This document shows, piece after piece, positions 47,542-60,850 of a stretch of DNA of 64,000 nt. Position 1 is the first letter of the stretch. Each line of letters begins with the position of its first letter. Both the position numbers and the translations under genes were made by a program. The notes below the pieces were generated by a model. That model made no database searches and was not told the origin of the DNA. It worked only from the letters and a program-made list of their open reading frames with translations. Source of the DNA: Cryptomeria japonica (Eukaryota; Streptophyta; Pinopsida; Cupressales; Cupressaceae); assembly GCF_030272615.1 (NCBI RefSeq), contig NC_081405.1, forward strand, positions 25,374,272 to 25,438,271, read 5' to 3'.

Positions 47542-47901
47542 GGCATTGATGGCAACACAAGATGGAAAAACTATCAAAGTGCCAAAACAGAAATGCCAAA
47601 TACCAACAATCTCTAAAAAGAGCATTACTAGAATACAAAGAGTAATAGTCTCTCCCAAACAACAATTTCTCCCCCTAGGAGCAACATGTGTTTTCCAAAG
47701 TTTCCATACCAATTTCTCCAAAAGATAATGTGTTTTTCCATAGATATCTCTCCCCCTTTGACATCAAATGCCAAAGTTACAATAATACTAAGTTCATATA
47801 CAAAATACCAACTAGTCCCCCTGAGTAGTAGCTTCCTCATCAAAGATCGGAGTAAAAGATTTGTCTGTTAATTCTACCGGTTGATGAAAAACATCAACTA
47901 T

Positions 47902-50900
47902 CTAAGTCTTTATCGGTGGTGGTATGACTCCAAGCTGATCTCTGAGATATTCAAAAGTCTCCTTAGGCAAAGGTTTTGTGAAAATATCTGCAAGCTATTC
48001 TTTAGTATTCATATAAACCAGTTTTATCTCCTTTTCTTCAACTTTTTCCCTTAGAAAATTCAGTTTGATAGAAACATGTTCTGTTTTAGAATGTAGTACT
48101 AGATTCTTAGATATATCAATTGCTACAGTGTTATCACAATATATGGTAATAGGTTCCTTGCATTTTACCTTTATGTCTTTCAACATTTGCTTAAGCCATA
48201 GTACCTGTGTACAGTATGTTGCTGCTACAACATATTTTGATTCTGCTGTTGATAAAGATGTACAACTCTATTTCTTACTCAACCAAGAAACTAATATCTT
48301 TCCAAGAAAGAATGCTCCGCCGGTGGTTCTTTTTCTATCATCCACATCTCCTGCCCAATTTGCATCTGTGTATGCACATAATTCAAAGTTTTCATCTCTA
48401 GGATACCATAATCCAAGATTTATAGTGCCTTGTAAGTACCATAAAATCTTTTTTACTGCTGATTCATGATTTTCTCTAGGATTACTTTGAAATCTTGAAA
48501 CAATACATACTGCATTCATAATATCAGGTCTGGTTTGTGTTAAATATAGTAAACCTCCTATCATAGATTTGTATCTAGCTGGATTAACAGGTGTAGATTC
48601 ATCCCTTTGAGATAATTTGTCATTTGTAGTCATAGGTGTGCTTATTGGTTTAGAATTCTCCATCCCAAATTTCTTTAGTAACTCTTTTAAGTATTTGGAT
48701 TGGCTCAAGAATATACCTTTGTCAGTTTGTGAAATCTAAAATCCTAAAAAGAATTTTATTTCTCCATTCATAGACATTTCAAATTCTTGCTACATTTTAG
48801 TAGAAAATTCCTTACATAAGCCATTTTCTCCTCCAAAGATTATATCATCAACAAATACTTCTATAATCAAGATGTCATCATTAGTTATTTTGTAATATAA
48901 ATTGCTATCTGCATTTCCTTTAGTAAAACCAATCTTTAAAAGATACTTATCCAATCTTGCATACCAAGCTCTTGGGGCTTGTTTTAGTCCATACAGAGCT
49001 TTCCTTAATTTGCAAACAATATCATTGTCATCTGTCAAAGAAAATCCATCAGGTTGTTCAATGTATACTTCCTCTTCAAGATCTCCATTCAAAAATGCAC
49101 ATTTAATGTCCATTTGATAAACTTTGTAGTTCTTGTGTGCTGTAAGAGCTAAGAATAATTTGACTGCCTCAATTCTAGCTACTGGTGCAAAGGTTTTAAT
49201 GTAATCAACTCCTTCTTTCTGAGAATATCCCTTACACACTAGTCTTGCTTTATTTCTAACAACCTTACCATCTTCATTAAGTTTGTTTCTGAATACCCAT
49301 TTGGTTCCAATTACATTTTTATCTTTAGGTTGGGGAACTAATGTCCAAGTGTTATTTTTCTCAATTTGTTCTAATTCTTCTTCCATAGCTTTAATCCAAA
49401 ATTTATCTTCACATGCCTCATTAACAGATGATGGTTCTATTTGAGAAATAAGACATACCTCTTCATTTGCTAGTTTTCCTCTTGTCATAGCTCCTTTAAA
49501 TTTATTTCCAATTATTTGATCTTCAGAATGATTCAACCTTACATACCAGGGTGTCTTTCTTTGCTGTTGTTCTTCAGTTATTGTGGAATCCTCAGATGGT
49601 ACCGGGGTAACTGGATCTTCATTCTGTACCGGTGGATTTGGTGTAGGTTCATTTGTCACAATTTCTATTGCCGGTTCAGAATCTATATACCTTGAAGTTC
49701 CTCTGAATTGTTCATCAATTTTTACATTTGTACTCTCAACAATTTTCTGTAATCTCTTGTTAAAACATCTATATGCCTTGCTCTTAGATGAATAACCAAG
49801 GAATATTCCTTCATCACTTCTAGGATCAAATTTGCCAATATACTCATCTCTTCTAATATAACATTTACTTCCAAAAATTCTAAAATACTTAAGAGTAGGA
49901 GTATTACCAAACCATAATTCATGAGGTGTCTTACCGGTTTCACCTTTGATGTGAAATTTGTTGAATGTATAGACCACTGTGCTGACTGCTTCTCTCCAAT
50001 ATACATGTGGTAAATTTTCTTCTGATAACATACTTCTTGCTGCATCCAAGATAGTTATGTTTTTACTTTCAACAACTCCATTCTGCTGTGGTGTCCGAGG
50101 TGCTGATAGCTGTCTTCTGATTCCATTCACTTCACATAATGTATTAAAGTCCTTAGATGTGAATTCTCCTCCTTGATCTGATCTTAAACATTTGATTTTC
50201 TTACCAGTTTCATTTTCAACCATTGCTTTGAATAGTTTGAAATTTCCAAGTGCTTCTTATTTTTCTCTAAGAAAAGTAACCCAACACATTCTAGAATAGT
50301 CATCAATGATTAGCATGAAATATCTATCACCTTGTAAGCTTTTAGTTCTAGCTGGACCACATAAATCAGTGTGAATCAAATCAAGAGCATTATTGGATTT
50401 TTCTGGAATACTTTTGAAACTAGCTCTAACTTGTTTTCCAAATTGACATTCTTTGCATATTGTGTTATGAGGTTTGACAATTTTAGGTAGATCTCTAGCT
50501 GCCTTAGAAGTACTGATCGTTACCATGCAATCAAAGTTTACATGACAGAGTCTCTTATGCCATAACCAACTTTCATCTATATGTGCAATCAAGCATGTCT
50601 TTTCACTGTTATTCAAATGAAAGACATTACCTCTAGTCTGATTACTGGTTGCAATTTCCAAACCAGTTCTATTCATGATTTTGCATTTTCCATTTTTAAA
50701 TTGTAACTGAAATCCTTTCTCAACTAATTGAGCAACACTTAAAAGATTATACTTTAATCCTTCAACATAGTAAACATTGTTAGTGTTATTCTTACCATTA
50801 AGAGATATTGTACCCTTACTTTTGATTGAACAGGCTTTGTCTTCTCCAAATCTTACTAAACCTCCATTGTATTCTTGAAAGTTCAAGAATTTACCTTTGT

Positions 50901-52065
50901 CTCTTGTCATATGATGTGAGTATCCAGAGTCAATGATCCATTCATCCTTTATTTCAACTTTAGCTGCTAGGGCTTGTTCTACCGATTGAACAGTAGGTGT
51001 CGGTTGATTTTCTGTTATAGCAACAAAAACCCATCCATTGTCTATCGGATCCTCATCAGAATCATCAGCCACACCTTCATCAACAATGTAACAAGATTTG
51101 TCTTTGTTCTTCTTGAATCTGTATCTCTGATATTCAGGATTAGGCTTGTATGTCCTTCTAGCTTCTTTTCTTAGTCTAGCATGTCTATCAGGGCATCTTG
51201 AAGCCAAATGAGCAATCTTATTGCAGTTAAAACATTTAAAGGGTGCTTTACCTTCATACTTACTTCTAATTGGACCTTTAGACATTTTCCTTGCAAATAG
51301 TGCTTCAAGTTCTTCAAGTTCTTCAAGTTCTTCATTTTCTTTCCCGCTTTCTTCAAGTTCTCTTGCATAAAAGGCTTTCCAATCAGATTTGTCAAATGAT
51401 GGAGCAGATGATGTTGATGCTTTAAAGGCTAAATCTGTCTTTATAGTAGCAACAGGGCCAAATTCTTTAATTTCAAAAGCTGAAAGTTTCCCAATCAATG
51501 TATCCCTAGTTACTAATGTATTAGGCATTGTTCTTAACTCATTTATAGCAGTAACCTTCATTTTATATGCCGGTGGAAATCCTCTTAAGATTTTTGAAAC
51601 AATTTCATCCTCACTTAAGGTTCCTCCACAACATTTAATACCCAAAATAATTTCATTTACTCTTTCCATAAAAGCAGAAATCCTTTCATCTTCTTCCATT
51701 TTCAGATGTTCATACCTGACCTGGAAGCTTTCAAGTTTTGCAATTTTGTCTGTGGAATCTCCTTCATTCAGTGTTTCCAAATGATCCCAAATAGCTTTAG
51801 CAGTAGACCTATCTGATAATCCCATGATTTGTTGATATGATAATGCACTCAAAAGTACTTCTCTTGCTTTGTAATCATTTTCCTCATCTTTAGCCAAGGT
51901 AGTTGGACTGGGCTGACCAGGTACAACAATAGTGCAACCTTTCTTTGTAACTTCCCAGACATCTTTGCCAATGCAATTTAGATGTGTCTCCATTCTGATC
52001 TTCCATATGCCACAGTTGGTTCCATCAAGTTTAGGACTGTCCTTCCTGAAATAATTAGTAGACAT
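47902..52065 (-). pseudogene. Copia gag-pol polyprotein, five internal stops
   Basis: From Met 52065 to TAG 47902-47904 is exactly 1388 codons in one frame. Domains: gag (residues 1-300) with a short EELEELEELE helix and zinc knuckle CFNCNKIAHLASRC near 278-291; protease WIIDSGYSHHMT near 376; pre-integrase WLWHKRLCHVNF; integrase [16 protein letters not shown] and [11 protein letters not shown] with [32 protein letters not shown] and FVDD; RNase H with YTDANWAGDVDDRKRTTGG and ending ADIFTKPLPK. Internal stops are at 50257 (TAA) and 48790, 48736, 48268 and 47995 (all TAG, at least three at conserved Gln positions). No frameshift. Confidence 0.92.
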
Positions 52066-52107
52066 TAGATCTCCTCAAGTTGTTAAACTTCTTCAAAAGA
52101 GGACTTA

Positions 52108-52119
52108 GCTCTGATACCA
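52108..52119 (-). other. Copia primer-binding site (initiator Met tRNA type)
   Basis: TGGTATCAGAGC on the minus strand, two bases from the LTR. This is the standard initiator-tRNA-Met site of plant copia elements. Confidence 0.92.
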
Positions 52120-52121
52120 AT

Positions 52122-53184
52122 TGTTAGGTCCCAGAGACAACTAAGAGGGGGGGGGGTAATCAGTTGTCTAATAAACTCAAACCAAAAACAAATTAACCAC
52201 CTTAATGCTTAATACCGATAAACCGGTTAAGTATGCCGATAGATAGTGTTAACAATTATTAGCTATGTCGGTAAAGATTAATGCATGAAACATGAACACA
52301 AAGTCATCCACAACACATGACACTAATATTTTTATGTGGAAACCCTGTAAGGGGAAAAACCATAGTGGGAAACCTTACCCACAATCAGATGATACTACTG
52401 TAGATAGTAAGTGTACATAAATGGGGTCTACACATGCAGAAAGGCCAACAACCTAGAGCTCACTGCTCAATCACAAAATGGGAGTCACATTGACTACAGT
52501 TGGATGGTTAAATCCAATAAGAATGTACTACACAAAATAGCATCTTCATATGCTGGATTCAGTATCGGTGTAATGCTGATATGCTTTCACAAAAACCTAA
52601 CTTCACCTTCAAATGATGTCTTCGTGTATAGCTCTTCTTAATCTCGCATATACCTTCACACAATTCTTTTTCGCATTCCACATTCGATCTTACAATTAAG
52701 ATCTTACATTTATACCATAACCTAAGACCAATTTTAGTAGGTCGGCTCTACAAGATATTAAAAATAAAAACATTTTACAAACAATGTAATGTCCGATGCA
52801 ATAACTGATTGAACATGTTGGCTTAATGCATTTACGACAACAATTAATCATTTCCTTAGCGTGCCATGCTGATTTGGAAATGAGAAACCTGCCGGTGTAA
52901 CCCTAGGTAACCCTTGACCTATTTGCCGATAAAAGAAAATATGCAAATATGAATATACCAATGAACAAAACTCCAGGACAAGATGTCAAAAAGATGTCTT
53001 CAACATTACCAAGTGTCTTCCACATAATTCTGAGTACCGGTGATCATTATATCCTGCCGATGAACCATATACTAGTGACTGTGCAATAGTTACTTGCTTG
53101 CCGGTGAATGGTTCTGGATCTCCAAAGTGCTAGTGTTTTAGTAGGTGTTGACATCAATGAAAAAACTATACCAAAATACCAACA
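52122..53184 (-). repeat. Copia 5' LTR
   Basis: Same length and ends as the 3' LTR. Confidence 0.92.
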
Positions 53185-54178
53185 ATTACTAGTCCTATGT
53201 ATCCCACTGTTCTCTTCTTTGGCCATGGTCCCCTGTTTTTCTTTCAAGATGTTGATAGGGATGTCCAATTTAATTCCCGGATCCAAAATCTTTGGACCAT
53301 GGTCCTTACCCACCAACTTCTTCTTTTTAGAAAGGGGCTCGACCTTAGAGATCAATTTGTTGGTGGTTTTGTATTTTCTAGCTGCCCATCTGGGAGGATT
53401 CTTGTTGCTAAACGTCCCGGGGGTGACCATCATCTCCCCTTCATCCACAGGTTTATATTCAGGGTCATCAAGAAGAACCCCACTTTCTTCCAAAACCATT
53501 TCCAAGTCAGAGACATCCTAGATATCAGTCTGTTGACCAGTCTCAGTTAGAGGGGGCACAAATTTAAGGGATTTAGCATACTCCATGATGAGCACAATAA
53601 TTCCCTAGTGGAGAACAGGGTTGTTTGGATTCTCCAAATATTTTTCTAGGATATTTTCAAGATAGGAGGCCAGATAGAAAGGAACATAAATGATTTTACC
53701 ATCCCTAAAGTGATTTAAAATGGTAAAATAATAGGAAAAGATGTTGGCATATCTACCATCGAGCATAATACACCTCATGGTGAACTCAGCCATGTCAGCC
53801 TAGGGAGCCATAAGATCTTTCCTATTGTAGCCGTCATCAGCCATCTTGGTAACTCTATCTAGTGCTCCTTGTCTTTGTCAAAGAAACTCATCAAGTCCTA
53901 ATCACCACTTTTCCTATCCCTATAAAACCTTCTGCTAGTCATCGTCAGACCAGTGACCATCGCCACCAAGGTTTCATCAATCTAATACTCGATGCCATAA
54001 GCCCTAAGGCTATCTTTTTTCCACTTGTTGACAAAGGCCTCTGTGAGTAGAGGAGAAGGACCATGAGGTTGATCCAAGAAGTGGACAATTCCCCATCAAC
54101 GACTTCCTACCAAACATCCTTGTTTTTCTTCCATTTCTCGCAAGTAGAAGGCTCTTGCCTATTCTTGTCCCCACCCAT
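53185..54178 (-). pseudogene. 5' part of an unidentified ORF disrupted by copia
   Basis: I do not recognise the family. Open pieces: 54178-53795 (MGGDKNRQEPSTCEKWKKNK and following, with stops), 53793-53605 (MAEFTMRCIMLDGRYANIFS, then FYLASYLENILEKYLE), a TAG, then 53520-53185 (VTPGTFSNKNPPRWAARKYK; a Lys-rich segment EPLSKKKKLVGKDHGPKI). The frame enters the copia LTR within SN codons (AGT-AAT) and resumes at 46461. Length before disruption would be about 500 residues. It may be a host gene family or an ORF of another transposon. Confidence 0.55.
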
Positions 54179-54349
54179 TATGCTCTTGGTCGGCGAATAG
54201 CAAAAAATGGGCCACACTAGAGAAGGCACCGACTAGTCGCAGGAAATGGGCCACACCAGGAAAGTCTCCAAACAATAGCAAAAAATGGGCCACACAATGA
54301 GACAAAAAATCCAGTCACCAGGGAAGTTTCTAGATCTTCTGTTAGGGAA

Positions 54350-54696
54350 AACCAAAAAGAGTCATTTCCCCATCAACTCAATCAAATCATGATGAAAGAT
54401 CATTGATTAATGCAATAATCATCCAGGCCAGCTTGCACAGATTTTTGGGGAATGCATCCCTGCTACTCCACCATTTAGTCGCCACATATCCCACCACTAG
54501 ATTGGCCAATAGAACCACCGCCTTGTTGCCTTCCTGATATACGTGTGATATTTTGAAATCTTCCTAGCTCATTTATTATATCTCGACAATCCTCGATTAG
54601 GTTAGCTGTCGTCCAACTAGGATCCGTGTGTCCACTCAAACAATTGACAGTTTTTAGTGAGTCATACTCCAACCAGACTTTAGTTATTGCATTCAT
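54350..54696 (-). pseudogene. RNase H fragment (RVT_3 type, LINE-like)
   Basis: VWLEYDSLKTVNCLSGHTDP and WTTANLIEDCRDIINELGRF match the D-S-xx-xxNxL...IxEDCRxxI pattern of plant LINE-associated RNase H. After a one-base shift the end of the domain follows: HVYQEGNKAVVLLANLVV. It begins abruptly at about 54694, so the upstream RT is missing. Confidence 0.75.
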
Positions 54697-56331
<1,635 letters not shown>

Positions 56332-56544
56332 GTGTTGTACATTTTTCATTTTTACTAACAGATAATAGAGCAGACAGTCGCGCTAAACAGATAGAAAAGT
56401 GCCAAAGGTCTGGATTTCTGATTGTCTAGATATACAAGAGCATACTCTCCTACTTTCACACTTTCCACAAACACAAAAGACAATGATTCATTTATCCCCC
56501 TAATTAAGCCTAAGTGCCTAAAAATCGAAAACACAGTTAGTGCC

Positions 56545-58196
56545 TGTGTAGGGGAAAAAGCGAGACTAGGCTAACATGTCCTAATCCTACCTTTTGACAC
56601 ACATTGTGGAATACGAAAGAGCCTAGAGGTATCACACAATTGGCTAATTCTTTTTGTGGAAGAGAGAGCCACGGGCTACCTATTAGGATTTCTATTCCTT
56701 TGTTGTAATTGAAAGATAAAATGATACAAGTTCAATTCCTAATCCCAAAGTGCAAGTATGAACTAATAACAAGATTGTAGAATTAAGATTAAACAATGGA
56801 AAGCTGTAAACACAAGGACAAGACAAGAATGCAAATGCGTACCCGGAGTTAAAATCTGAGTGAAAATGTTCTGGACGGGGGCACGGGCGCCACTGTCCTG
56901 ATCCTGCCCCTGAAACTGCTATTCTGCAACCTGAAAAGCTGTCTGAAACTTGCTGTCTGACAGAAGGACCAGGGCGCCCAGCGCCCCTGTCCCAGGGACC
57001 AAGGCACCCAGTGCCCCTGTCCTGGCAGGACCAGGGCACCCCACGCCCCTGGCCTGGTCTTTTGCTCTGAAATTTGGTGTGTTGTTCCGTCTCAGTCTGC
57101 TTCCGTCGGATCTGCAACTTGCGGCGTCGTCCGAATCCTAAAACCTGCACTTATATCTGAAAAGGTATGGTGGGCGGCTATATAGGGTTTTGCCTTGGTC
57201 AAACCCCTACTTTGGTGATTTCCACCTCCACGAATAGCCAAGTTGTATTGTAAAAGTAGTGTGTGTGCAGACCTTGTGTGTGTGCAAGATCCTAAAATGC
57301 AAGTAAGAAAGCTAGAGCAACCTAGAAAGTAAACCCTAATTGCTTGTAATTGAAAAAGTAAATGCTCTACATCAAGATGCAAAGTGATCTAAAGCATGAA
57401 TACAAATGATATAATGAGGCTTATACAAAGACATGAAAACAACATGAAATCATACCCAACCCCAAGGGAAGGGTACAAGCCAATCTTCAGTCGGTGATCC
57501 CCTATTGCTCTTCAATGCCTTCAAAGCCCTAAATGGATGAATGAAATTGATAGATGCTTGATGGATGGATGTTGAATGTTGTTGAAGTCTTCCAAGATCT
57601 GCTCTTTCGTTGCATAGAAGGTCCTTGAAACCAAAATTCTGATCCTTTCAAATGAAGAAAGAGAGCTCTTATATATGAAACCCTAGGTCTTAATTTCAAC
57701 TTTTGGCCGACCTAGAGATTGAATCTCCCACCAATTTCTTGGGGTTAAGCTTTATTTTATGATTGGATTGCGGTTCTAAAATTTTGGGAAAAATGTCCGG
57801 GACCATGTGCACTCCGGGCGCCATGGTCCCGACAACTTTTCACCAAATTTTCAAGGCCATCACATATGATGATTTTAGAGAGAATCCCGAAGTTACAGGT
57901 GATTTCGAGATGTTTTGACCCCCGAAATCAAGCCCCCAAGTTCAAAATAGGACCTAATTAGGGTTTTAGATTAAATGATGTATTGGAAGAATAAAATGAA
58001 AGGGGCACACTTTAATGAAAAGGGCCCAACTTTATGATATGGAAGATGATGAAATAGAACCTTAGACCTAATTAATTTAATTAATTAAGCGCTAAAGGGG
58101 AAATGTAATGCAAAATGCAAAATGCGCCAAGGCGGGTGCTAAACTAGGTGTGAAATTGTACCACCCTAGCAAGTGCGTACAATTTACGATGCTACA
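56545..58196 (-). repeat. Solo LTR of family C (1652 bp)
   Basis: Flanked by gtgcc at 56540-56544 and 58197-58201. Ends are tgtgtagggg and gatgctaca (plus strand). A GC-rich part (56875-57060) has three imperfect copies of accagggcgcccagcgcccc-like sequence. The minus-strand TATA box is at 57669-57676. Same family as 12.06-13.19 kb. Confidence 0.88.
57669..57676 (-). promoter_or_regulatory. TATA box in solo LTR C
   Basis: atatataa on the minus strand, about 520 bp from the LTR start, as in the LTR at 12.06-13.19 kb. Confidence 0.5.
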
Positions 58197-58592
58197 GTGC
58201 CTAAAAATTTCAAATTTGAATTTTTACAAAAATGAAGATCGCACAGGAACAGAAAAGAAACAGAAATGACGATCGCACAAAAATAGAATTTTTAATTAAT
58301 TCCTGCAGTCAGATAGATTATTAAAATTAAACAAAGTAGATAACATGAATTCAAATTTTCACAAAAACGCTCGTGCTAATCGCAAAGCTGTCGTGCTGAA
58401 ATAGAAACATAAAATAAATAGAAGATAGATAGAAGAAGAAAAATGAGGAGGAGATGGGAGAATGCGCAGAGCGCTCGCGTTGAAATATAGAGCCACCAAA
58501 GTTTTTTTTTTTCCTGCAGTCGCGCTATTCCGGAACCTGCATCTCACAACTCACAAAAACTCTTAAAAAACATTAGTTCTTAGGGACGTGGG

Positions 58593-58609
58593 TCCCACTG
58601 GGCATGCTA
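58593..58609 (-). other. Decayed primer-binding site of LTR 3's element
   Basis: TAGCATGCCCAGTGGGA on the minus strand: three changes from the site at 44291-44307, two of them transitions of the C-to-T/G-to-A type. Confidence 0.8.
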
Positions 58610-58612
58610 GAA

Positions 58613-59891
58613 TGAAGAGGGGAAAAGACTTGTGAAGTGGATTTAGTTAGAAAACATGCAAGTCAAACATATAATCATATGAAATAAAAAACATAACTCC
58701 AAAACACATGAAAATATGAATAAGATGCATATACCTCTCCCTCAGATTGAGCTTGATGAAGTGAAGGTGCCCCTTGGTGATGCTCCACTTGATGTACTCC
58801 TCTTTCTTTCTTGACGTGGATGGCTCTCCAATGTTGTGGACAACTGGAATGGATTTGGAAGATGATAAGGATGGGATGATCAAGTGTGGATGAGATATGA
58901 TTTGAACATGATAAGGTTGCCAAGATGATTTCCTGGGCTCAAAAGGATAGCATAAGATTACTAAACTTGGAGATGAAAAATGAAGGGATGTCATCCTCAA
59001 TTTATAGGAAGAGGAGAGGAAAAATGGATGGCTAGGATGGATTTAAGATGAAGGGCTAGGATTGCTTGTGAGCTCCCACAAGGCCCAAGAGAGGGTGTGG
59101 AGACCAAGAGATATGCCTTAAAAGCATTTATTGTCTCCACACTCCTCAAGGTACATTGGGAAGACTTCCCAAGGTACCTTGAGAAGAGCAAAGTGCATTG
59201 GGAAGACTTCCCAATGTGCCTTGAGAGGAGCAAGGGATGTGACATTCCTTGAAGAATGGAGAGGAGGAATTTAAAATTCTCCAAAAAGGGATAATCATGG
59301 GGATTGGAGGAATAAGAAGGAATTAAAAATTTCTTGGGAGAGGAGATGCCTTGAGGATTGTGAGATTTTGAAGATCTCACATTCACCTCGGAAAAGAGCA
59401 TTAAAAGCTAGTGGTTGGATGGAAGGGGCAAGGAGTTGACTTCGTGGCTAATCACGATGATTAGCCATTAGCAACTCATTAGGAGGGGGATTATAGGAAA
59501 TGTTAGGTGGGATTAGGATTTGTAGGAGGATTTGACTAGGAGAGAGAATGAGTGGAGAGAATTAAAAATTAGAAAAATAAGGTTAAGTAAGTTTAGGGAG
59601 TTTATAGAAGAATTTATTAGGTTAATGATGAATTAAGAAGATGGTTTGTAGGAACCATGTGGGTCAACTAATTAATTGAAATTAATTAGCTAAGAGGAAG
59701 ATTTGTGAGGATTTAATCTTTTAGAAGAATAAAGAAAGGGATTGATTTATTAAATAAATTAGTCATATACTATAGTGACAATATTAATTATATTTAATTA
59801 ATATTAAGGAGAATTTGAATTAACATAATTAATTAATTAATTATGTGAGGAGTTAAAAGTAATTAAAAATAATTACTTTTAGGTGTCTACA
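58613..59891 (-). repeat. Element B LTR 3 (5' LTR, 1279 bp)
   Basis: Same ends as LTR 1 and 2. Outer flank is aaatg, the duplication partner of 30612-30616. Confidence 0.92.
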
Positions 59892-60046
59892 AAATGTATT
59901 TATTTTAATGAGAAATAAGGCTAGACGAGGATAAATGAATGAATTAAATAAATAAGGATTTATTTAATTAATAGAAGAATTAGGCTAAAGTAATTAAATA
60001 AATAAAATATTTATTTAATTAGACTGGACAATTTTAGGTGTCTACA
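59892..60046 (-). repeat. Element A 5' LTR, remaining part
   Basis: Matches the last ~150 bp (U3 start) of 14959-15707 with one extra palindrome unit around 59960-60020. Ends gtgtctaca at 60046, then ctatc. Confidence 0.9.
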
Positions 60047-60699
60047 CTATCTACCTAACCCATTAATTATTAGGTTATCACTTATTTACAAAACATGGTA
60101 AACTCTCAATGTGCCCTAGCAGTCTAGACTTTATGCATCCTTACAAGGAACCTCATGCAAGCCTATCTCTCCTGACCACGATAATCACAAAGAAGCCCAC
60201 TCCCCCTAACATGACCCAACAATAAATCACAAGAGGCTCTAAACCATAATAAAATATGAGAATATAACATTTATATGCAGTCAAAAACATCCACACATAC
60301 TTTTACAACATACACAAGGCTACAACAACATCAAATATAACAAATGAGCCTCTTGGCCAACGATAAACAAAGACATATCAAGCCATCAAATCTGTTGCCA
60401 AAATGAAAGTAAAACCACAACAAGGCCAAATCACTTGTTGGTCTAAAACAACAACACAAAATCTAATCATCAACCCATGACACATCAACATGGAGAGAGT
60501 CCAAGCATCCACAATGACATAGGGAAGTAAATGAACTTAAAACCATCAAATTACATCGAAACTAATTAAAGCCAAATTTGGAAAATATTAGTAGACCTCA
60601 ATAAATCCTCTGGTAAAAAAATCCAATCGGAAAAATACCACAGAAATGAGCAAAACTGAGAAAACACTGAATATAGATAGTTTAGCGCTTTTGTCTAAC

Positions 60700-60850
60700 A
60701 GTACAATGCATTCAATCCACAAAAAATCACATTCGATCCACAAAATAGTGCAAACAATCCACAGAACAACACAAACAATCCAAATAACAATGCATTCAAT
60801 CCACATAACAATGCAAATAATCCATAGAACAATACAAACCCATTCTGAAA
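60700..60850. repeat. Short tandem repeat, ~22 bp unit
   Basis: About six imperfect copies of caatccacaaaacaatgcaa with substitutions. On the minus strand it opens a Trp/Ile/Cys-rich frame that is an artefact of the repeat. Confidence 0.75.

Larger units (their letters stand above)
46467..53184 (-). mobile_element. Ty1/copia retrotransposon
   Basis: Two 1063-bp LTRs (46467-47529, 52122-53184), primer-binding site, polypurine tract and one polyprotein. Flanks gttac (46462-46466) and attac (53185-53189) are a target-site duplication with one change. By eye the LTRs differ at roughly 6 percent over the first 400 bp, mostly transitions, so it is not recent. Confidence 0.92.
56361..58592 (-). other. 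Leader fragment of a second element B, split by a solo LTR
   Basis: 56361-56544 matches 43725-43890 of element B and 58197-58592 matches 43885-44290. Together they are the last ~580 bp of the leader before the primer site of LTR 3. The rest of that element's interior is gone. Confidence 0.85.
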
